Assembly: GCA_030271595.1 (NCBI GenBank)
Contig: JARXKO010000103.1
Coordinates: forward strand, 1 to 5,534
Direction of reading: 5' to 3'
DNA: 5,534 nucleotides
From: Pseudomonadota bacterium
GTDB taxonomy: Bacteria; Pseudomonadota; Alphaproteobacteria; Sphingomonadales; Sphingomonadaceae
This document shows, piece by piece, positions 1 to 5,534 of the stretch. Under the pieces are notes generated by a model. It saw nothing but the letters and a program-made list of their open reading frames with translations. It was not told the DNA's origin and did no database searches. Every line of letters starts with the position of its first letter. The stretch's first letter is position 1. The translations under genes were made by a program, and so were the position numbers.

Positions 1-1
1 C

Positions 2-958
2 AAGACCAACGTTCTGGAGGCGGTGTCGCTGTTCGCGCCCGGGCGCGGATTGCGGCGCGCGGCCTATGCCGACATCGCCCGGCAAGGTGGCCCCGGCGGC
101 TTTTCGGTCGCGGCCCGGCTCGGCGATGGAATCGAGATCGGTACCGGCACCGAGGCGTCTGCGCCCGATCGGCGGCGAGTCCGCATCAACGGCGCCGCGG
201 CCGCGGTCAATTCGCTGTCGGAGAGGCTTGCGGTGCTGTGGTTGACGCCGGCGATGGACCGGCTGTTCACCGGGCCGGCGAGCGATCGCCGCCGCTTCCT
301 CGACCGGCTGGTGCTGGCGCTCGAGCCCGGGCACGCGGTCCACGGCTCGCGTTACGAAGCGGCGATGCGCGCCCGCACCAAATTGCTGGCCGATTTGCCC
401 AGCGCCGACCGGCAGTGGCTGAGCGCGCTCGAGGAAGCGATGGTCGAGCATGGCACGGCGCTGAGCGCTGGGCGGCGGCGGACCGTCGAGGCGCTTCAAG
501 GCCGGATCAGCAGTGCTCCGGACGCCAGTTTTCCGGGCTCGGACATCGCCCTTGCTGGCCAGGTGAGTGAAGATTGGCCGCTTCGCTTGGCCGCCAACCG
601 CAAGCGTGATTCGGCCGCCGGGCGAGCAACCGAAGGCCCGCACCGCCATGATCTGGCGGTACGGTTCGCGGCTAACTCCATGCCCGCGGCGCAATCATCG
701 ACCGGCGAGCAGAAAGCGCTTCTTCTCGGCCTCGTCCTTGCCCATGCCGGCCTGGTCGAGGAGCGCCATGGGGCTGCGCCGGTCCTGCTCCTCGATGAAG
801 TCGCCGCCCACCTCGACCCGCAGCGCCGGGCGGCCCTGTTCGACCGGCTCGCCGGACATGGCCAGGTGTGGATGACCGCGACCGAATCGGCGCTGTTCGA
901 CGGGGTCGGTGAAGCCAGCCGCTACAGCCTCGACGGAGGGCGCATCGAGCCCGCCTGA
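2..958 (+). CDS. recF: RecF, DNA gap-repair and recombination mediator ATPase (5'-truncated by window edge)
   Basis: RecF is a cytoplasmic SMC/ABC-like ATPase that binds gapped DNA and, with RecO and RecR, helps load RecA onto SSB-coated single strands. The reading frame is already open at base 2, whose first codons read K-T-N-V-L-E-A, the end of the Walker A loop (GxxGxGKTN). The real start therefore lies about 36 codons upstream, judging from E. coli RecF. Other signatures in order: the RecF family motif with [11 protein letters not shown] (248-304), the ABC signature STGEQK (698-715), Walker B VLLLDE (782-799) followed by the D-loop HLD, and the late segment VWMTATE. The 318 visible codons plus the missing part give about 354 aa, normal for the family. 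The TGA at 956-958 is only ten bases before the next promoter, and no terminator is visible after it. A GTG at 23 is an internal valine codon, not a start. Identification is secure. Confidence 0.97.
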   Translation, partial: KTNVLEAVSLFAPGRGLRRAAYADIARQGGPGGFSVAARLGDGIEIGTGTEASAPDRRRVRINGAAAAVNSLSERLAVLWLTPAMDRLFTGPASDRRRFLDRLVLALEPGHAVHGSRYEAAMRARTKLLADLPSADRQWLSALEEAMVEHGTALSAGRRRTVEALQGRISSAPDASFPGSDIALAGQVSEDWPLRLAANRKRDSAAGRATEGPHRHDLAVRFAANSMPAAQSSTGEQKALLLGLVLAHAGLVEERHGAAPVLLLDEVAAHLDPQRRAALFDRLAGHGQVWMTATESALFDGVGEASRYSLDGGRIEPA

Positions 959-968
959 AGACAATGGG

Positions 969-996
969 TGGACTTTTGCAACCTTTCGTCTATATT
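969..996 (+). promoter_or_regulatory. Predicted housekeeping promoter of the DEAD-box helicase gene
   Basis: The -35-like TGGACT (969-974) and -10-like TATATT (991-996) are separated by 16 bases. The -10 region CTATATT also resembles the Caulobacter housekeeping form GCTANAWC. Transcription would start near 1003. The promoter begins 11 bases after the recF stop, so the helicase can be expressed independently of recF. The gyrB promoter in this window has the same GACTTT-N13-CTATAT module, which supports the call. No transcript data are available. Confidence 0.6.
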
Positions 997-1005
997 GCAC
1001 CGCAA
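995..1005 (+). promoter_or_regulatory. TTGC-N3-GCAA inverted repeat over the predicted start site (possible operator)
   Basis: TTGC-ACC-GCAA is a perfect 4+4 inverted repeat overlapping the end of the -10 box and the predicted transcription start, a position where a bound protein would block initiation. PhaR-type repressors of alphaproteobacteria are reported to recognise similar TGC-N3-GCA cores. A link between such a regulator and this helicase is speculative, and an 11-base match can occur by chance. Confidence 0.25.
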
Positions 1006-1172
1006 CACGAGACGCCTTGCAAGCGGCGTGATCGGCCTTCAGCCTGATTGGCGAAGACCCGGCCCGCGTCTCACCACACTGCTCTCCATTTCACGCGGGG
1101 GTGCAAAAACCCCCCGCCGCAATCGCGTGCAGTGACCCTGCGCGCGTTCCGGCAATTCGCAAGGTATTCATT
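1003..1172 (+). promoter_or_regulatory. Long, strongly structured 5' leader of the helicase mRNA
   Basis: This stretch of about 170 bases between the predicted transcription start and the TTG start holds no convincing gene. It contains these complementary segments: an outer pairing GAGACGC (1009-1015) with GCGTCTC (1066-1072), enclosing a small stem ATCGGC (1031-1036) with GCC-T-GAT (1042-1048, one bulge); a competing local hairpin ACGCC (1012-1016) with GGCGT (1025-1029); a 7-bp GC hairpin GCGGGGG (1095-1101) with CCCCCGC (1111-1117), loop 1102-1110; and a 9-bp hairpin CGCGTGCAG (1124-1132) with CTGCGCGCG (1138-1146, one G-U), loop TGACC. The bases from 1147 to the start codon look unpaired and AU-richer. 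The foldability is seen directly; a regulatory role (for example autoregulation or a cold response) is inference. I do not recognise a named RNA family. Confidence 0.5.
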
Positions 1173-1175
1173 TTG
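1161..1175 (+). promoter_or_regulatory. Shine-Dalgarno site and TTG start codon of the helicase
   Basis: AAGG at 1161-1164 lies eight bases before TTG at 1173-1175. This decides the start: from the TTG the protein begins M-S-F-T-T-L-G-L, the usual opening of RhlE-type helicases with the Q-motif phenylalanine at residue 3. A GTG at 1101 in the same frame would add 24 residues of unlike composition and lies inside the GC hairpin. Confidence 0.7.
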
Positions 1176-2978
1176 TCTTTCACGACTCTCGGGCTTTCGA
1201 AGCCCGTGCTCGACGCGCTCGAGCACGCCAATTACACCGTCCCGACGCCGATCCAGCGTCAGGCCATTCCGACGCTCCTGACCGGCCGCGACCTGCTCGG
1301 CATTGCCCAGACCGGCACCGGCAAGACCGCCGCTTTCGTTCTTCCCTCACTCGATCGCCTCGCGGCCAACCGCGAATATCTGAAACCCGGCCAGATCCGC
1401 ATGTTGGTGCTTGCACCGACTCGGGAGCTGGCGGCGCAGATCGCCACCAGCGCCCGCGCTTATGGCAAGTTCATGAAGCTGTCGGTCGGCACCATTTTCG
1501 GCGGCGTTCCCAACCACAAGAGCGTGCGCGAAGTCGCCCGCGGTCTCGACGTCCTGGTTGCTACCCCAGGCCGGCTGCTCGACCTCATCGACCAGCGCGC
1601 CCTGAGCTTGCGCGAACTCGAAATCCTCGTCCTCGACGAAGCCGATCAGATGCTCGACCTCGGCTTCATCCACGCCTTGAAGCGGATCGTCAGCCTGGTC
1701 CCGGCCAAGCGTCAGACCCTGTTCTTCTCGGCCACCATGCCGCGCGCGATCAAGGAACTGGCCGACCGCTATCTGACCGACCCGGCCGAAGTCGCGGTGA
1801 CTCCCGTCGCCTCGACCGTCGAGCGGGTCGAACAGCGGGTGACCTTCGTCAATCAGGCCGAAAAAGTCGCGCTCCTGACCATGATCCTGCAGCAGCAGCC
1901 GGTCGAACGCGCCTTGGTTTTCAGCCGTACCAAGCACGGCGCCGACAAGATCGTCCGCCAGCTCTCCGCCTCGGGCGTCGCCTCGAGCGCGATCCACGGC
2001 AACAAGTCGCAGCCCCAGCGCGAACGGGCCATCGCCATGTTCCGCTCGGGTCAGATGAAAGTGCTGATCGCGACCGACATCGCGGCGCGCGGGATCGACA
2101 TCCCGGGCGTCAGCCACGTCATCAATTTCGATCTGCCCGAAGTGCCCGAGCAATATGTCCATCGCATCGGGCGGACTGCGCGCGCCGGTGCGACCGGGAT
2201 TGCGATTTCCTTCTGCGCCCATGCCGAGCGCGGCAATTTGCGCGACATCGAGCGGCTGACCAGGATCAAGCCGGCGATCGAAGAATTGCCGTCGGGTTTC
2301 GCCGCCGCCGCCGAAGCGATCAAGCGCCTCAAGCCGGCCCCGGAAGTGCGCGAGGAACGCCCGCGTTATGGGCGCGGACCAGGCCGCTCGGAAGGCCGCT
2401 CGGGCCCGCGCTCGAACGACCGTGCCGAAGGCGGCCAGCGCCGCTTTGGCAATGGCCCGTCGCACGGCAAAGCGGTTCGCCGCGACGTCGATCCGCGCGG
2501 CGGCTCGGTCTATCGCCCCGAAGGCAAGCAGGAGCGCTTCCAGCGCAGCGCCGCGTCGCCGGTTCAGGATCGTAGTGGCGAGCGTCAGCCGCGCCGCGAA
2601 CAGGCGCCGCGCGCCGATGGCCCCAACCAGCATCAGCGCCGCGATTTCGCGCCGCGCGGCGATCGGCCGGCCGGCGCACCCCGTACCGAAGGCCAGGGCC
2701 AACGTCAGCGCCGCGATTTCGCGCCGCGCGGCGACCGGCCCGCGGCTTCGCCCCGTCCCGACGGCCAGCGCCATCCGCAGCGCGCGGGCGGACATCCGGC
2801 TCACCGCAGCGACGGCGGCCAGCGCCCCGCTGGCGGCCCTCGCCCGACGGGCACTGGCACCGGACGCCCGCACGGCAACCGCCCCAATGATGGGCGTCCG
2901 TCGGGCAATGGCGGCTACCGCGGCCCCAAGCGCAGCGGCGGCGGCAACGGTTCCTCGGGACAGCGTTCAAGCTATTAG
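1173..2978 (+). CDS. rhlE: RhlE-type DEAD-box ATP-dependent RNA helicase with long basic repeat tail
   Basis: This is a cytoplasmic ATP-dependent helicase that unwinds short RNA duplexes; relatives act in ribosome assembly, mRNA decay and cold adaptation. With the TTG start the protein has 601 residues. All core motifs are intact: Q-motif (F3, PTPIQ at 24-28), Walker A AQTGTGKT (45-52), PTRELA (82-87), TPGR (131-134), DEAD (155-158), SAT (186-188), ALVFSRT (247-253), ATDIAARGID (300-309) and HRIGRTAR (330-337). The AIHGNKSQ and FDLPEVPEQYVHRIGRT wording is typical of RhlE rather than DbpA or SrmB. From about residue 390 a ~210-residue tail follows, rich in R, G, P, Q and D, probably disordered and RNA-binding, with two 24-residue repeats at 488-535. 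The gene has its own promoter, a structured leader and a terminator, so it appears monocistronic. The helicase assignment is certain; the rhlE symbol denotes subfamily and is less sure. Confidence 0.93.
   Translation: MSFTTLGLSKPVLDALEHANYTVPTPIQRQAIPTLLTGRDLLGIAQTGTGKTAAFVLPSLDRLAANREYLKPGQIRMLVLAPTRELAAQIATSARAYGKFMKLSVGTIFGGVPNHKSVREVARGLDVLVATPGRLLDLIDQRALSLRELEILVLDEADQMLDLGFIHALKRIVSLVPAKRQTLFFSATMPRAIKELADRYLTDPAEVAVTPVASTVERVEQRVTFVNQAEKVALLTMILQQQPVERALVFSRTKHGADKIVRQLSASGVASSAIHGNKSQPQRERAIAMFRSGQMKVLIATDIAARGIDIPGVSHVINFDLPEVPEQYVHRIGRTARAGATGIAISFCAHAERGNLRDIERLTRIKPAIEELPSGFAAAAEAIKRLKPAPEVREERPRYGRGPGRSEGRSGPRSNDRAEGGQRRFGNGPSHGKAVRRDVDPRGGSVYRPEGKQERFQRSAASPVQDRSGERQPRREQAPRADGPNQHQRRDFAPRGDRPAGAPRTEGQGQRQRRDFAPRGDRPAASPRPDGQRHPQRAGGHPAHRSDGGQRPAGGPRPTGTGTGRPHGNRPNDGRPSGNGGYRGPKRSGGGNGSSGQRSSY
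2634..2777 (+). repeat. Two tandem 72-bp in-frame repeats in the helicase tail
   Basis: The copies are 2634-2705 and 2706-2777, exactly 24 codons each. Both begin with the same 29 bases and encode QRRDFAPRGDRPA, and 17 of 24 residues are identical. A degenerate related segment (QPRREQAPRADGP) lies just upstream. The exact codon multiple and near-identical DNA suggest recent duplication within a flexible RNA-binding tail. Confidence 0.85.
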
Positions 2979-2986
2979 GATGAGGA

Positions 2987-3020
2987 CGGCCCCGGGGGTG
3001 ACTCCGGGGCCGCTTCGTTT
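2987..3020 (+). terminator. Intrinsic terminator after the helicase gene
   Basis: CGGCCCCGG (2987-2995) pairs perfectly with CCGGGGCCG (3004-3012). A G-U pair (2996/3003) and a G-C pair (2997/3002) extend the stem to 11 bp, closed by GTGA (2998-3001), a GNRA-type tetraloop. The following CTTCGTTT (3013-3020) is only a modest T tract, normal for GC-rich genomes. The stem starts eight bases after the helicase stop and isolates that gene from gyrB. Confidence 0.8.
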
Positions 3021-3029
3021 CGACCGACT

Positions 3030-3062
3030 CACGCGGGTGCGCCCGCACGCGCCCACGCGCGC

Positions 3063-3065
<3 letters not shown>
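3030..3065 (+). repeat. CACGCG repeats and palindromes just upstream of and into the gyrB promoter
   Basis: CACGCG occurs directly at 3030-3035, 3046-3051 and 3054-3059, at spacings of 16 and 8 bases, and inverted (CGCGTG) at 3060-3065. ACGCGCGCGT (3055-3064) is a perfect 10-bp palindrome within an 11-base alternating purine/pyrimidine run (3055-3065). GCGGG (3033-3037) and CCCGC (3042-3046) can form a small hairpin with a TGCG loop. The array abuts and slightly overlaps the -35 box. It may be a regulator-binding array or a supercoiling-sensitive element; both are inference, and GC-rich sequence makes short CG repeats common. Confidence 0.45.

Positions 3066-5534
<2,469 letters not shown>

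Noticed and set aside
964..1047. Small open frame of 27 codons starting ATG just after recF
   Set aside because: Its start lies upstream of the predicted helicase transcription start, it contains the promoter itself and it has no convincing ribosome-binding site.
1095..1117. GC hairpin as a recF terminator
   Set aside because: No T tract follows on the + strand, and it lies downstream of the helicase promoter, inside the leader. Better read as a leader stem-loop.
1028..1135. Possible upstream open frame of 35 codons (GTG start) within the helicase leader
   Set aside because: No Shine-Dalgarno sequence precedes the GTG, and the frame overlaps several stable stem-loops; nothing indicates translation.
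1101..1172. Upstream GTG start extending the helicase by 24 residues
   Set aside because: The GTG lies within the 7-bp GC hairpin, has no suitable ribosome-binding site, and the extra residues do not resemble the family N-terminus; the TTG at 1173 has AAGG at good spacing and gives the expected M-S-F opening.
1347..2873. 508-codon open frame on the minus strand opposite the helicase
   Set aside because: It is antisense to an intact, motif-complete helicase; its Ala/Arg/Asp-rich translation has no recognisable domain and is the usual by-product of GC-rich codon bias.

Overview
This window is a housekeeping segment of a GC-rich alphaproteobacterium. RhlE-like and GyrB protein wording, Caulobacter-type promoter shapes (-10 regions CTATATT and CTATATC) and a TTG start all point to the order Sphingomonadales; that placement is my inference, not a computed result. 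Everything recognisable lies on the + strand, in three genes: the 3' part of recF (its first ~36 codons lie before the window), a complete RhlE-type DEAD-box RNA helicase, and gyrB, whose last ~60 codons run off the right edge.

Layout. Positions 2-958: recF from the Walker A lysine to the stop. Positions 959-1172: a promoter followed by a ~170-nt leader that can fold into several strong stem-loops and leaves the helicase ribosome-binding site in an unpaired stretch. Positions 1173-2978: the helicase (601 aa), a RecA-like core plus a ~210-residue basic, low-complexity tail with two copies of a 24-residue repeat. Positions 2987-3020: an intrinsic terminator with a GNRA loop. Positions 3021-3096: a compact gyrB control region with CACGCG repeats, an alternating purine/pyrimidine palindrome and a promoter so close to the ATG that the mRNA is predicted to be leaderless. 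Positions 3097-5534: gyrB, open in one frame to the edge.

Biology. RecF (recombination mediator at gaps) and GyrB (ATPase subunit of DNA gyrase) belong to the dnaA-dnaN-recF-gyrB replication neighbourhood common in bacteria. Here an RNA helicase with its own promoter and terminator sits between recF and gyrB, so the two are not simply co-transcribed. The helicase and gyrB promoters share the same module, GACTTT-N13-CTATAT, yet one yields a long structured leader and the other apparently none.

I see no mobile element, CRISPR array, tRNA, rRNA or defence system. The points worth a second look are regulatory (helicase leader, gyrB promoter architecture) and structural (repeat tail of the helicase, low-complexity insert near the GyrB C-terminus), not a new multi-gene system.
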